Shown one piece after another: positions 1-8,827 of a stretch of 28,991 nt of DNA. Position 1 is the first letter of the stretch. The number at the start of each line of letters is the position of its first letter. Source of the stretch: a virus; IMG/VR virus record IMGVR_UViG_3300047094_000669, positions 1 to 28,991 of that record. The stretch is one strand, 5' to 3'. The notes under the pieces are model-generated. The model had not been told where the DNA came from and did not search any database. It was given only the letters and a program-made list of their open reading frames with translations. The position numbers were made by a program, and so were the translations under genes.

Positions 1-1275
1 TAAGTGATTTGGCATAACATTATTTTTTGTAAAATTTTTCCAAAAATCTGAATTAGTTTTATCTGTCATATAGTGCAAATAGATAAATCCAGCAGTTTTA
101 TCCATTGATCCTGCTACAAAGATATTGTATTTCTCAATGTAGTCTTCATTACAAGACAACATTCTTTCAAAATCTTTTATTACAAACTTTAATGCTACAG
201 AACCTTGGAATATTGTAAGAGCTTCTAGTGGTTCCTGAAATCCTGCTGACATTCCTAAAGAAATACAATTCTTGATCCAAGTTTTAGAATAATAGCCAGC
301 ATTAAAATCTAAAACTCTTTGTATTTTAATTTCATACCCTAGCTTTTTTTCTACTTCTTTTTTGGCTTCGTCTTCATTTATATACTTGGGATCAAATACG
401 TATCCACATCCAACCCTATGTTGAAGCGGCGTATGCCACATCCATCCATAATCCATAGCAGAAGCGGTAACATAAGGGTTAATTGTATTGCTTTCATTTT
501 CTAAAAAAAATGCAATTGCTTTTTTACATGGTAAACTTTTAGATAAATCTATCCAGGTAGATTTAAAGTGTTCTCCAATTATTTTTCTTGAAAGACCTGT
601 GCAGTCAAAAACAAAATCAGATGGAATATCTTTACCATTATCAAGAATAATATTGGTAATGTATCCATCAGTGTCTTGCTTTATGGTATTTATAAGTCCT
701 TCATGGATAACAATTTTTCTTTTTATACCTTCTTTTTCTAAAAATTCTGCAAGCTTTTTAGCATCTACATTAAAAGCATACTTTGTTAAAGATTTAACCT
801 CTTTAAACTTAGTGCTATCCATAATTTCAGACTCAAAAGGAACAAGATTTTTGTTTAAAATTTCTGTACCAATACTGTAATTATCAAGATTTTGATTATC
901 TATAATTGAAGGAAATATTCTTAAAGGTATCTCATTTTCAATTTTATTATCAATTTCTTTATTTATATCAAAATAGTCTTGAGTAATAAAAACATTATGG
1001 TAATCTTTTTCATCATTGCGCCAACCACTATATTTAATTCCTACTTTTACAGAAGCACTTGTGCTTTTTATAAAATCAACTACATCTATATCCAGATCAA
1101 TAAGATTTTGTGTAAATTCTGAAGTTAGTGATTCCCCTACTCCAATAATCCCAACCTGATCACTTTTAATAATAGAAATATTGTGTTCTGGAAAATTATT
1201 TTTTAATATTAACGCAGATAGCCAACCAGTTGCTCCACCGCCAGCGATAACAATATTTTTAGATATATCACTCAT
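1..1275 (-). CDS. Flavin-dependent tryptophan halogenase-like protein (3' end outside window)
   Basis: The first 425 codons are open to the window edge; the C-terminus is missing. An FAD-binding GGGATGW motif is at residues 12-18, GVGES follows near 45-50, and SVKVGIKYSGW (75-85) puts K77 where PrnA-type halogenases have their catalytic lysine. A GWMWHTP motif matches the family's W-x-W-x-I-P signature, and FQEPLE contains the conserved glutamate that pairs with the lysine. The family uses FADH2, O2 and halide to halogenate indoles or other aromatics; it needs a flavin reductase, and none is seen here. The ATG overlaps the stop of the upstream oxygenase (ATGA), so the two are probably co-translated. 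The substrate is unknown. Related halogenases are known from cyanophages. Family assignment is confident; activity is inferred. Confidence 0.88.
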   Translation of the reverse strand, partial: MSDISKNIVIAGGGATGWLSALILKNNFPEHNISIIKSDQVGIIGVGESLTSEFTQNLIDLDIDVVDFIKSTSASVKVGIKYSGWRNDEKDYHNVFITQDYFDINKEIDNKIENEIPLRIFPSIIDNQNLDNYSIGTEILNKNLVPFESEIMDSTKFKEVKSLTKYAFNVDAKKLAEFLEKEGIKRKIVIHEGLINTIKQDTDGYITNIILDNGKDIPSDFVFDCTGLSRKIIGEHFKSTWIDLSKSLPCKKAIAFFLENESNTINPYVTASAMDYGWMWHTPLQHRVGCGYVFDPKYINEDEAKKEVEKKLGYEIKIQRVLDFNAGYYSKTWIKNCISLGMSAGFQEPLEALTIFQGSVALKFVIKDFERMLSCNEDYIEKYNIFVAGSMDKTAGFIYLHYMTDKTNSDFWKNFTKNNVMPNHL

Positions 1276-1904
1276 AACAATGGTATCCAATGCTGTTCGT
1301 GTTGCATTGCTTCTTGCTTAAGATTTTCCAACGGCCTAACATCGTATGCAACTGTAATTCTTGGTCCCGCCCATTCCCAATCTCCCATTTGATGGAGTTG
1401 TCCCGATTCAGAAAGTATAGCTCTATTGTTTATGTTATTAATCGATACTGGGCTATTGTTTATCATATAATCTGTATGGGATGGCTCAGCATTTACAGAA
1501 TAGTAGCCATGGAAAAGGGGTGCCTTCTGATCTTTATGAAGATGCCATCCTAGCTTTCCGCTATTTGCATAGTTAACATTAAACCATCCCTGAATCATAT
1601 ACTTATTTTTTTTAAAGTCTAGGTTATACCAATCACAAGCTTCTTTTGTCATTTCTGATATTGCCTCGTAAAGATTATAGATTTCTTCAATATGAAATTG
1701 AAAAACGTTATACTCTCTCCACTTCATAGTTGAAACACTATTTGATTCTTTCCATATTTCCTGATCCGATAGTGGCATAATACCAAACATTTCTGCTTTT
1801 TTTATTTTATCATACCTAAGCAGAAGTTCTTTAGATAAAATATCTAAATCACTGTCTAGATCTTTTATAAAAAATTTATGGGGGATATCTATTTGTTTAT
1901 TCAT
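1272..1904 (-). CDS. Putative 2OG-Fe(II) oxygenase-like protein, 210 aa
   Basis: I place the start at the ATG at 1904, which overlaps the upstream stop (TAATG) and has GGA upstream; a TTG four codons earlier is possible but less likely. GWHLHKD supplies an H-x-D iron-binding candidate. The region QLHQMGDWEWAGPRITVAYDV has the distal His and the Arg expected for 2OG binding. These fit the putative 2OG-Fe(II) oxygenase families common in aquatic phages. It lies between a clearer oxygenase and the halogenase, overlapping both, so the three form one translationally coupled unit. The substrate is unknown and the fold is inferred from motifs only. Confidence 0.72.
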   Translation of the reverse strand: MNKQIDIPHKFFIKDLDSDLDILSKELLLRYDKIKKAEMFGIMPLSDQEIWKESNSVSTMKWREYNVFQFHIEEIYNLYEAISEMTKEACDWYNLDFKKNKYMIQGWFNVNYANSGKLGWHLHKDQKAPLFHGYYSVNAEPSHTDYMINNSPVSINNINNRAILSESGQLHQMGDWEWAGPRITVAYDVRPLENLKQEAMQHEQHWIPLL

Positions 1905-2509
1905 TATTTTTTCCAATTTACTATGCAGTATCTTGTGCCTTTTGTTATTTCAGAAATATAGTGACTATACATAAAGTTTGATGGGAAAACTAGAAAATCT
2001 TTTGCTTTTGGCCTGTAAGACAAATTAAAGCGTGGAAAGTTTATTTCCCCTCCCTCGTAGTCATCATTTAAATAATATATAGTAGAGATTCTTCTATATA
2101 ATATCCCATCATCTATATGTATTCCAAATTTTTGTCCTACTGTATATTTAATAATGCGATAATCTTCATGCTCATTATCTAGTATAGCACCAAAATGTTT
2201 TTGATAATCTTCTAAATATGGGCTAGTTGCTTTAAATATTTTTTTAGAAAAACTATACCCTAAAGAATTAGCATCTAAATCTTTTTCATTATCTTTAATA
2301 AATTTTAATATAAAAGAGTTAGAATCTCTTATTTCTTTATTTACTATTTTTTCTCCATTAATAATTGCATAAGACTCTTGCCATTTTGTTTTTTCTAAAA
2401 GTCCCAGACTTTCTATTGTATTTATTTCATTATCCATGAACAAATCAATGTTTTTGTATAGAAAAATACCAGGCGCTAGTTCCTTTTTTTCTACACTTAA
2501 AGTATTCAC
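1904..2509 (-). CDS. 2OG-Fe(II) oxygenase, prolyl-4-hydroxylase-like
   Basis: This 201-aa protein has a complete facial triad: H131 and D133 in GIHIDD, and distal H183 in FMYSHY. R193 in KGTRY would hold the 2-oxoglutarate carboxylate. YYLNDDYEGGEINFP (145-159) is the typical strand between them. It would hydroxylate a protein or small molecule using O2, 2OG and Fe(II). The start is GTG, six nt after a TATACT -10 on the minus strand, with no ribosome-binding site, which suggests a leaderless mRNA. It heads the three-gene oxygenase-oxygenase-halogenase unit. Neighbouring fibre and collagen-like proteins are possible but unproven substrates. Confidence 0.88.
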   Translation of the reverse strand: MNTLSVEKKELAPGIFLYKNIDLFMDNEINTIESLGLLEKTKWQESYAIINGEKIVNKEIRDSNSFILKFIKDNEKDLDANSLGYSFSKKIFKATSPYLEDYQKHFGAILDNEHEDYRIIKYTVGQKFGIHIDDGILYRRISTIYYLNDDYEGGEINFPRFNLSYRPKAKDFLVFPSNFMYSHYISEITKGTRYCIVNWKK

Positions 2510-2525
2510 ACTATAAGTATATCAC
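2510..2525 (-). promoter_or_regulatory. Leaderless promoter of the oxygenase/halogenase cluster
   Basis: On the minus strand TGATATACT (extended -10; TATACT at 2516-2521) is followed by exactly six nt and the GTG start at 2509. It gives the modification genes their own promoter separate from the fibre genes. The same arrangement precedes several other genes here. Confidence 0.6.
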
Positions 2526-2531
2526 TAATCC

Positions 2532-3323
2532 TTAGAAAGTACTAAAGTATGGTGGATAGTAGAAATATGGACCAAATGTTGGAGGAAAGAACGGAGGAAA
2601 GAACGGTGGGAAGAACGGAGGAAAGAACGGTGGGAAGAACGGAGGAAAGAACGGTGGGAAGAACGGTGGGAAGAACGGAGGAAGAGTTGTAACAGATCCT
2701 GAAGCAGCAGAGATTATACCAATACCATTACCATTTGTTGCTCTAACAGTATAGGTCTGAGCAGTTCCTGCTGTATCGTTAATAACAATTGGAGATGTTG
2801 CTCCAGTACCGCTTGTGCCATCGCTACCATTAACGGTATAGAGAGTAATTGTTTTACCACCAGTTGCTGGTGCAGTAAAAGCAATTGAGTTTGAGTTTAC
2901 ACCTGCGGTAGCTGTTGGAGCTGACATTGTTGCTGGTACAGTAGTGACTGTTACTGAAGAAGATGTAGTTCCTGTTGAAGATCCTGCGGCATTTGATGAT
3001 TGAACCTTAAATGTATATGCAGTATTTGATGCAAGACCCTGAAAGGTATAAGATGTACCTGAAGTACCTGTTGTAACAGTGTATGTAGATGGAGTTGTTG
3101 TAATTGTATAAGATGTAGCGGCTGGAGATAATTCTGGCAATGTCCAAGATAGCGATACTGCTGCTCCAGTATTTGCTGCAGAGGCTGCAGATGTGGTATT
3201 AGCTGTTGCTAAATAAGGACGAGATGTACCAACATCGGTAGCTGACAAGCCTGTAACATTTGAAGGTTCCAAAAAGTCATTTGACGCTTGGGACTTTCTA
3301 CCTGATTTCTTGCCTGCTGCCAT
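2532..3323 (-). CDS. Fibronectin type III protein with FFPP-repeat C-terminus
   Basis: This 263-aa virion or fibre-type protein has a basic N-terminus (1-12). A first FN3-like domain spans about 20-130 (SLSW, YTFQGLASNTAYTFKVQSSNAAG), and a shorter second about 131-215 (YTVRATNGNGIG). Eight consecutive PPFF units (215-248) follow, then an aromatic tail rich in Y, F and P. FN3 domains on phage particles usually aid weak surface binding. The PPFF run comes from a 12-bp DNA repeat and should vary in length. An AGGAG site precedes the ATG. It lies at the end of the fibre gene series. Confidence 0.75.
   Translation of the reverse strand: MAAGKKSGRKSQASNDFLEPSNVTGLSATDVGTSRPYLATANTTSAASAANTGAAVSLSWTLPELSPAATSYTITTTPSTYTVTTGTSGTSYTFQGLASNTAYTFKVQSSNAAGSSTGTTSSSVTVTTVPATMSAPTATAGVNSNSIAFTAPATGGKTITLYTVNGSDGTSGTGATSPIVINDTAGTAQTYTVRATNGNGIGIISAASGSVTTLPPFFPPFFPPFFPPFFPPFFPPFFPPFFPPFFPPTFGPYFYYPPYFSTF
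2575..2690 (-). repeat. 12-bp coding minisatellite (FFPP units)
   Basis: About eight tandem in-frame 12-bp units encode PPFF. Two synonymous versions alternate: TTCTTTCCTCCG and TTCTTCCCACCG. The repeat is likely to slip in units of four residues without changing frame. Confidence 0.9.
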
Positions 3324-3354
3324 GTTGGTCTCCTAGTTTTCTGTTTAATTTATA

Positions 3355-5856
3355 CTATGCTGTCAAGTCGCCGTAGACAACCCATGTATTTTCTGCTCTC
3401 TTGAAAAGAGTTGCAGATGACCACTGAGTTCTTAACTTTAGTCCTGGTGTTGCATTTACTGTAACTCCTGCTGTTCCAGCTATTGTTACTTGTCCTGTAG
3501 ATGTTTGAAGAATATCAAGAGATGTTCCCACTGGGAAGGCAACTGTTGAGTTTAGTGGAATAGTAATTGTTGTTGCTGATGCCTTTGCAACTTCAATTAA
3601 AGAATCTCTTTCAGAAAGTGCTGAAAGTGTATAGGAATCTGTCTTTGCAATAATTGGAGTTCTTGATGGAACGCCTTCTTTTGTTTGAGTTCCATCAGTA
3701 AATATAAAACCACCAGCGGTTGAGCTAATAACTGCAGTTCCATTTACCTTTAAGTCTTTTCCTGAAGCAAGGTTAATATGCTCTGAAGAAGTCCAAGAGT
3801 CTGTTGCATCTACCCAGTTAAAGGTTTTATCTGTTGCGCCCTTTAATGTGATACCGCCACCATCAGCAGTTGTATCTGTAGGGGTTGTTGCATCTCCAAG
3901 AACAATGTTCTTATCTTCAATAACAAGGTTAGTTGAGTTAAGGTTTGTTGTTGTTCCGTTTACTGTTAAGTTTCCAGAAACAGTTAAGTCTGCTGCAGAT
4001 AATGTTCCAGTAAATGTAGGTCCTGCAAGATTAGCCTTAAGATCAAGTGCTGTTTGTGTAGCAGTAGAAACTGGCTTGTTAGCATCTGTTGTATTATCAA
4101 CATTTGCAAGACCAACATCTGTTTTTGTAATTCCAGTAGGTGTATTAATTACTGGTGAAGTTAAAGTTTTATTTGTAAGTGTTTCAGTTTTAGATGCAGT
4201 TGACTTATCATCTAATTGTGTTTGGATTGCTGAAGTAACTCCATCAAGATATCCAATCTCAACATCCGAAACATTAGCAACAGTTGCCTGCTTTCCATTT
4301 AGTTGAGTTTGAATGGATGAGGTAACACCATCTACATAGCCAAGCTCTGTTGATGACACTGTTCCAACTGATGTATCTGATGGAAGAACTACTGTCCCAG
4401 TAAATGTAGGTGATGCAATTGGTGCATAAGTTGTTGCAGCATTTGACGAAGCAAGTTTCGCATCAAGTGCTGTTTGAGTAGCAGTTGATACTGGCTTGTT
4501 TGCATCTGAAGTATTATCAACATTTGCAAGACCAACATCTGTTTTTGTAATTCCAGTTGGAGTATTAATTACTGGAGAGGTTAAAGTTTTGTTAGTTAGA
4601 GTTTCAGCTTTAGAATCAGTTGACTTAGCATCTAGCTGTGTTTGAATAGAAGAGGTAACACCATCAAGATATCCAATTTCAGTATCTGTAACATTTGCTA
4701 CACGAGTCTGTGTAATTGATGTATCAATTGAAATAACTCCTGGAGTTGCCTCTTGTAGACCATTTCCAGTAACAATTGTTTTAGCAGCATTAAACTCTGT
4801 GTAGGTAATATCACTTGTTCCAATTACTATTGGGTTTGCTGTTGAGCTATTAACATATCCAAAAGATGCATTTACTGTTCCGTTTTGAACAAATGTAAAG
4901 TCTCCAGACTTCATTTCTCCAGTTGGGTTATTATCTGAATCTGTTGCACGAGTTAATACCCATGGAATAGATCCTGATCCAACTGTTGTCAATGTATAAA
5001 TACCATTTTGTTTTGCGTCAGTCTGATTCTTAACAAGAACTCTTTGACCAATAGCAACTGATTCTCCATCAAGTGTTCCAAATGCACGGTTTGTATCTGC
5101 TGTAAGAGTTGCACCTACTCCAGATGTTCCGTTTGCATAAATTGTTGCTAAGTTTGCAGTTGATGCTGCGTGTACTGCCTCATGGAAGTTAATTCCAGCA
5201 GTTACGTTGTCAACATAGAGTTTAGTTGCTGCATCTGAATCTGCAGTTGGTGCACCAAGAGCTGTCAGTCTATTACTACCCATTGAAAAGCTGCTGCTCA
5301 TAGTTCCGCCAGCAGTTAGTGACAACTTTCCATCTAACTGTCCTTGAACTCCTGAAGTTACACCATTAAGGTAGGCAATCTCTGTATCTGAAACTTCTGC
5401 AATAACTTTTTGAACTACTGTAGGATCTATTGTTAGTTTATTATCTACAATTCTTAGTCCATCGCCTGACGTAATGTCTACATCTAGTGTAATTGTGTTT
5501 CCATTATCATCATATGTTTTTGTTATACCGCTTCCACCAACAAGTGCAGTATTGATTGCATCTTGTGAAAGCTCATCCATATTTGGAATCTGGTTTGCTG
5601 GAACTTTACCAGAGCCGTCCAGTGTAGCAACACCGTTGGCCGCAGCCCTTTGTGTTAATGGAATGTAGTCATCAATGCTTCCACCAAGAGCAATTGCGTC
5701 TAAGAAGTAGTTAAGGTCGTCCCAGTGATTGTCACCGTCACCTATTTTAAATTTATTTGTATCGCTTTCATATCCAATTTCACCAGCATTTAAAACTGGA
5801 TTGGCAGTGGTCCACTGTGCTGCAGTGCCTCTACGCTGTTGCATTCTTGTTGCCAT
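3355..5856 (-). CDS. Large modular tail fibre protein, 833 aa
   Basis: The N-terminus (RMQQRRGTAAQWTTANPVLNAGEIGYE) is the phage-fibre head found in Mtd-like and other receptor-binding proteins, probably the virion attachment part. Repeated modules follow: D-TEIGYLDGVTSSIQTQLD segments near 155, 387 and 530, and two near-identical LTNKTLTSP/VGLANVDN modules at about 386-466 and 523-606. An LVIEDKNIVLGD/TDSWTSSEH module lies at about 633-700. The C-terminus (LKLRTQWSSATLFKRAENTWVVYGDL) is a typical fibre end. It probably forms a trimeric shaft used in host adsorption. AAAGGAG precedes the ATG. The repeats favour recombination. Confidence 0.85.
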   Translation of the reverse strand: MATRMQQRRGTAAQWTTANPVLNAGEIGYESDTNKFKIGDGDNHWDDLNYFLDAIALGGSIDDYIPLTQRAAANGVATLDGSGKVPANQIPNMDELSQDAINTALVGGSGITKTYDDNGNTITLDVDITSGDGLRIVDNKLTIDPTVVQKVIAEVSDTEIAYLNGVTSGVQGQLDGKLSLTAGGTMSSSFSMGSNRLTALGAPTADSDAATKLYVDNVTAGINFHEAVHAASTANLATIYANGTSGVGATLTADTNRAFGTLDGESVAIGQRVLVKNQTDAKQNGIYTLTTVGSGSIPWVLTRATDSDNNPTGEMKSGDFTFVQNGTVNASFGYVNSSTANPIVIGTSDITYTEFNAAKTIVTGNGLQEATPGVISIDTSITQTRVANVTDTEIGYLDGVTSSIQTQLDAKSTDSKAETLTNKTLTSPVINTPTGITKTDVGLANVDNTSDANKPVSTATQTALDAKLASSNAATTYAPIASPTFTGTVVLPSDTSVGTVSSTELGYVDGVTSSIQTQLNGKQATVANVSDVEIGYLDGVTSAIQTQLDDKSTASKTETLTNKTLTSPVINTPTGITKTDVGLANVDNTTDANKPVSTATQTALDLKANLAGPTFTGTLSAADLTVSGNLTVNGTTTNLNSTNLVIEDKNIVLGDATTPTDTTADGGGITLKGATDKTFNWVDATDSWTSSEHINLASGKDLKVNGTAVISSTAGGFIFTDGTQTKEGVPSRTPIIAKTDSYTLSALSERDSLIEVAKASATTITIPLNSTVAFPVGTSLDILQTSTGQVTIAGTAGVTVNATPGLKLRTQWSSATLFKRAENTWVVYGDLTA

Positions 5857-5897
5857 TTATAGCTCCTTTAGTGGTGTATTCATATTATATCAGATAA

Positions 5898-6356
5898 TTA
5901 GTTAAAGTTATCTATTGCTTCCCCGCCTATCCAGGTTTCTTCCCAAGATACTGTATTATATAATCCAGCACTTACAAGAACACCTGGCTCATTGTATGCC
6001 CCACCACTGACAAAAGTACTTACTATTAATCCGCTGCCGTCAATTGAAGTATCATGAATATGGTCTTGAAGAACTTCTGCATCTTCAAGAGTTGCTATGG
6101 CAACCCATTGAGATCCATAATAAACATGAACTCGCTCTGTTAATGTGTCAAACCACATATTTCCATTTGATGGAGATTCTGGGGCTGTTGCACCAACAGT
6201 TATTCCACTTGAAGCGGTTGCAGTATCTACATAAAGTTTTGTTGCTGCATGTGTATTTTGAGTTGGGGTGCCAACTGTGACAGTTCCTCCAAAAGTACCG
6301 CCTTGGGCTACATCTAACCCATGCTTTACCTTAAAGTCTCTATTGGTTGTTGTCAC
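5898..6356 (-). CDS. Short tail fibre-like protein, 152 aa
   Basis: The GTG start has GGGAG six nt upstream. The N-terminus RDFKVKHGLDVAQGGTFGGTVTVG and the segment THAATKLYVDTA are fibre-head sequences shared with the neighbouring fibres. The middle (GNMWFDTLTERVHVYYGSQW) resembles a small receptor-binding or chaperone-linked segment. It lies between two large fibre genes and is probably an accessory fibre or an attachment partner. Confidence 0.7.
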   Translation of the reverse strand: MTTTNRDFKVKHGLDVAQGGTFGGTVTVGTPTQNTHAATKLYVDTATASSGITVGATAPESPSNGNMWFDTLTERVHVYYGSQWVAIATLEDAEVLQDHIHDTSIDGSGLIVSTFVSGGAYNEPGVLVSAGLYNTVSWEETWIGGEAIDNFN

Positions 6357-6375
6357 AGTTGACTCCCGTCTCTAA

Positions 6376-8124
6376 TTATGCTTCGATGTAAGTCTTGCTT
6401 ACCTTAACGGCAGTGTCTGCTGCTGCTGCGGTAACTTGTAGAAGAACGTTTGGTGCTGAGTAAACAGCATTTGTTGTTCCTAGCTCACCATTGCTTTGTA
6501 CATCTGCGTATTCTGTTAGGTAAACATTGTTTGCTCCGTCTACCGCTACAAGAACTTCAATTACTTCAATATCTCCCGCAGCATTTTTTAATTGAACAAC
6601 ATACTTAGCAGCAGAATATGTTGCTACTGCAAATGTGTCAATTGTTGTTGCTGAAGTTCCAGCAGTTGCAGTTGCAGAACCAACAAGAGAATCTGGAAGT
6701 GCAATAGATGTTGCAGTTGCTGCACCAAGTACTGGAGTAACAAGAGTTGGTGTATTAGCAAATACTAGAGCACCAGTTCCTGTTTCATCAGAGATAACGC
6801 CAGCAAGTTCAGATGATGATGTTGCAGCAAGTGCTGAAATCTTACTTGTTGTATAAACACCATTTGTTACTGTTGCAGCATTTCCTGTATATTCTGTTGC
6901 TGATAGAACCTGAGTTCCATTAATCTTTAATACCTTGCCTGAAACAAGATCAAGGTGTTCTGAAGAGGTCCATGAATCAGTTGCATCTATCCATGAGAAA
7001 GTCTTGTCTGTAGCACCCTTGAGTGTAAGACCACCACCGTCAGCGCCTGCATCTGTTGGAGATGTTACTGCACCAAGAACAAGGTTCTTGTCATCAATTG
7101 TGATTTCTGTTGAGTTAATTGTAGTTGTTGTACCATTAACTGTTAGGTCCCCTGAAAGAACCAAAGATGTACCAGTTGCAGCACCAATGTTTGGTGTTAC
7201 AAGTGTTGGGGTATTAGCAAAAACAAGTGCTCCAGTACCAGTCTCGTCTGAAATAATTCCAGCGAGTTCTGATGAAGATGTTGCTGCAAGTACATTTAAC
7301 TTATCTGTTGTTACAACAAGAGTCTTTGTGTCTGGAATTGTTGTTCCATTAATAGATGTAGCAGTCGCTACACCAAGTGCTGGTGTTGTGAGTGTTGGGC
7401 TTGTAAGTGTTTTGTTTGTAAGGGTCTGTGTGTTTGTTGTTCCAACTACCGCACCAGTTGCGCCGTGTGCTTCTGTTGCACCTGTGTGAGTTGTTAGGTC
7501 TCCAGCAGTAGCCTTATCATTTAACTGGGTCTGGATTGCAGATGTTACACCGTCTACATAGTTAAGTTCTGTTGTAGAAAGTGTTGCACCATCAAGGATA
7601 TTAAGTTCTGTTGAAGTTGCTGAAAGTGCAACATCTTCATTTACCTTTGGTGAAGTTAAAGTCTTGTTAGTAAGTGTCTGTGTATTTGTTGTTCCAACTA
7701 CCGCACCTGTTGCACCATGTGCTTCTGTAAGGTTTGCGTGTGTTGTAACATCTGAAGTAAGTGCTACTGTACCAGTTGCATCTGGAAATGTAATTGTGCG
7801 ATCTGCTGTTGGGTCAATTACTGTAAGAGTTGTCTCAAAATCATTCGCTGTTGAACCTTCAAATGAAATTTCTGTTTGAAATACGCCAACGGCTGCTGGG
7901 TCTGACCACTGAACGCCATATGTTGCACCTGACGCTGCTGTGAGGACCTGTCCATTGCTTCCAACGCCAAGACGTGCTACTGCATCATCTGCGCTACCAA
8001 CAATTAAATCACCTTTAGCGTCAACGACACCTGCTGTGATAATATTCTTTCCATTAACGGTCGCTGTTGATCCCTCAACAACCAGTCCCGCTTTTACTCT
8101 AAAATCTTTTGTTACTGTTGCCAT
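6376..8124 (-). CDS. Modular tail fibre protein, 582 aa
   Basis: The N-terminus TKDFRVKAGLVVEGSTATVNGKNI matches the head of the next fibre. The shaft has repeated TQTLTNKTLTSP, LDGATLSTTELNYVDGVTSAIQTQL and TSSSELAGIISDETGTGALVFANTPTLVTP motifs. Residues about 329-392 (VNGTTTTINSTEITIDDKNLVLG and TDSWTSSEH) are a paralogous copy of a module in the 833-aa fibre. AAGGAG precedes the ATG. Likely a host-recognition fibre; the receptor is unknown. Confidence 0.83.
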   Translation of the reverse strand: MATVTKDFRVKAGLVVEGSTATVNGKNIITAGVVDAKGDLIVGSADDAVARLGVGSNGQVLTAASGATYGVQWSDPAAVGVFQTEISFEGSTANDFETTLTVIDPTADRTITFPDATGTVALTSDVTTHANLTEAHGATGAVVGTTNTQTLTNKTLTSPKVNEDVALSATSTELNILDGATLSTTELNYVDGVTSAIQTQLNDKATAGDLTTHTGATEAHGATGAVVGTTNTQTLTNKTLTSPTLTTPALGVATATSINGTTIPDTKTLVVTTDKLNVLAATSSSELAGIISDETGTGALVFANTPTLVTPNIGAATGTSLVLSGDLTVNGTTTTINSTEITIDDKNLVLGAVTSPTDAGADGGGLTLKGATDKTFSWIDATDSWTSSEHLDLVSGKVLKINGTQVLSATEYTGNAATVTNGVYTTSKISALAATSSSELAGVISDETGTGALVFANTPTLVTPVLGAATATSIALPDSLVGSATATAGTSATTIDTFAVATYSAAKYVVQLKNAAGDIEVIEVLVAVDGANNVYLTEYADVQSNGELGTTNAVYSAPNVLLQVTAAAADTAVKVSKTYIEA

Positions 8125-8137
8125 TTTATCTCCTTAG

Positions 8138-8584
8138 TTAGGCCTTTAACCCAATACGCAAATAGCGCAGGGTTATTGGTGTTTGCCCACCTACTGGAAC
8201 TACAGTTAGTGAAACTGTATCTCCCGCTCTAGACACGGAGATGGTGCCAATATTCCCATCATTGTCTACTGTTCCATATTCACTAACGCTTACATTTGTA
8301 GCGTCAGGGACTATAGTTAATTCTGTGGCCCAATATTTATTTGCACCACCAGAAGTCTTTTTAATTGAGATCATATACTTTACAGATCTCCACTCACTTG
8401 CTAAAAAGTTATCAAAAATTGTTGAGTTTTCAATGCCGTTGATTGTAGACTCGTTGTTACCATCTGAACCAAGGTCTGTAGATCTAGCAGATGTGCTATC
8501 AATTAGATCTTCGTAGTTTCCTTGGGTAGGTCTGTCTCCAGTTTGAAATAAAGACTTGATGCTTGAGATTGATAGTTTGGCCAT
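8138..8584 (-). CDS. Tail/baseplate-associated structural protein, 148 aa
   Basis: The N-terminus MAKLSISSIKSLFQTGDRPTQGNYEDLIDS is a recurring start of small phage tail proteins. The rest is beta-rich with no enzyme motif. A TATAAT sits exactly six nt before the ATG, so this gene likely begins a leaderless transcript that continues through the fibre genes. Exact function unknown; location suggests fibre attachment or baseplate. Confidence 0.6.
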   Translation of the reverse strand: MAKLSISSIKSLFQTGDRPTQGNYEDLIDSTSARSTDLGSDGNNESTINGIENSTIFDNFLASEWRSVKYMISIKKTSGGANKYWATELTIVPDATNVSVSEYGTVDNDGNIGTISVSRAGDTVSLTVVPVGGQTPITLRYLRIGLKA

Positions 8585-8602
8585 GCTTGAATTATATCAC
8601 AT
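8585..8602 (-). promoter_or_regulatory. Leaderless promoter of fibre operon
   Basis: On the minus strand TGTGATATAAT (TATAAT at 8591-8596) lies six nt before the ATG at 8584. The same 11-mer precedes the BppU-like gene at 26912. No clear -35; the TGA before TATAAT makes it an extended -10. Confidence 0.65.
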
Positions 8603-8605
8603 ATT

Positions 8606-8827
8606 TCAAAGTATATAGTTAGAGAAGCCAATAATTTGTAAAGGAATTGCTGGTATGTTTCCAATAGAACTTGGGATCTGAATTGCTGTAAATCTTATTC
8701 TAAATGGTAGTACTGAGTTTACATTTACCCCTCGATTTGGCTTGGTAATTTCTACATTTGAAAAAGAAACTCTTTCAACAACTTTTGTAAAAACTGGGGT
8801 ATTGTTATTTATAACAACTGTTGCCAT
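8606..8827 (-). CDS. Small beta-rich structural protein paired with BppU-like gene
   Basis: A 73-aa protein whose ATG overlaps the stop of the BppU-like gene (TAATG). It has no recognised domain; alternating hydrophobic residues suggest beta strands. Small genes also directly follow the other two BppU-like genes in this window, so it is probably a partner subunit of the baseplate or fibre base. Confidence 0.5.
   Translation of the reverse strand: MATVVINNNTPVFTKVVERVSFSNVEITKPNRGVNVNSVLPFRIRFTAIQIPSSIGNIPAIPLQIIGFSNYIL

Noticed and set aside
488-880. 130-codon plus-strand frame
   Set aside because: Lies opposite the halogenase frame, whose motifs are clear; no initiation signal.
3848-8137. 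Plus-strand open frames of 64-184 codons opposite the fibre genes
   Set aside because: They mirror the repetitive minus-strand codons, lack ribosome-binding sites, and overlap fully with well supported fibre genes.
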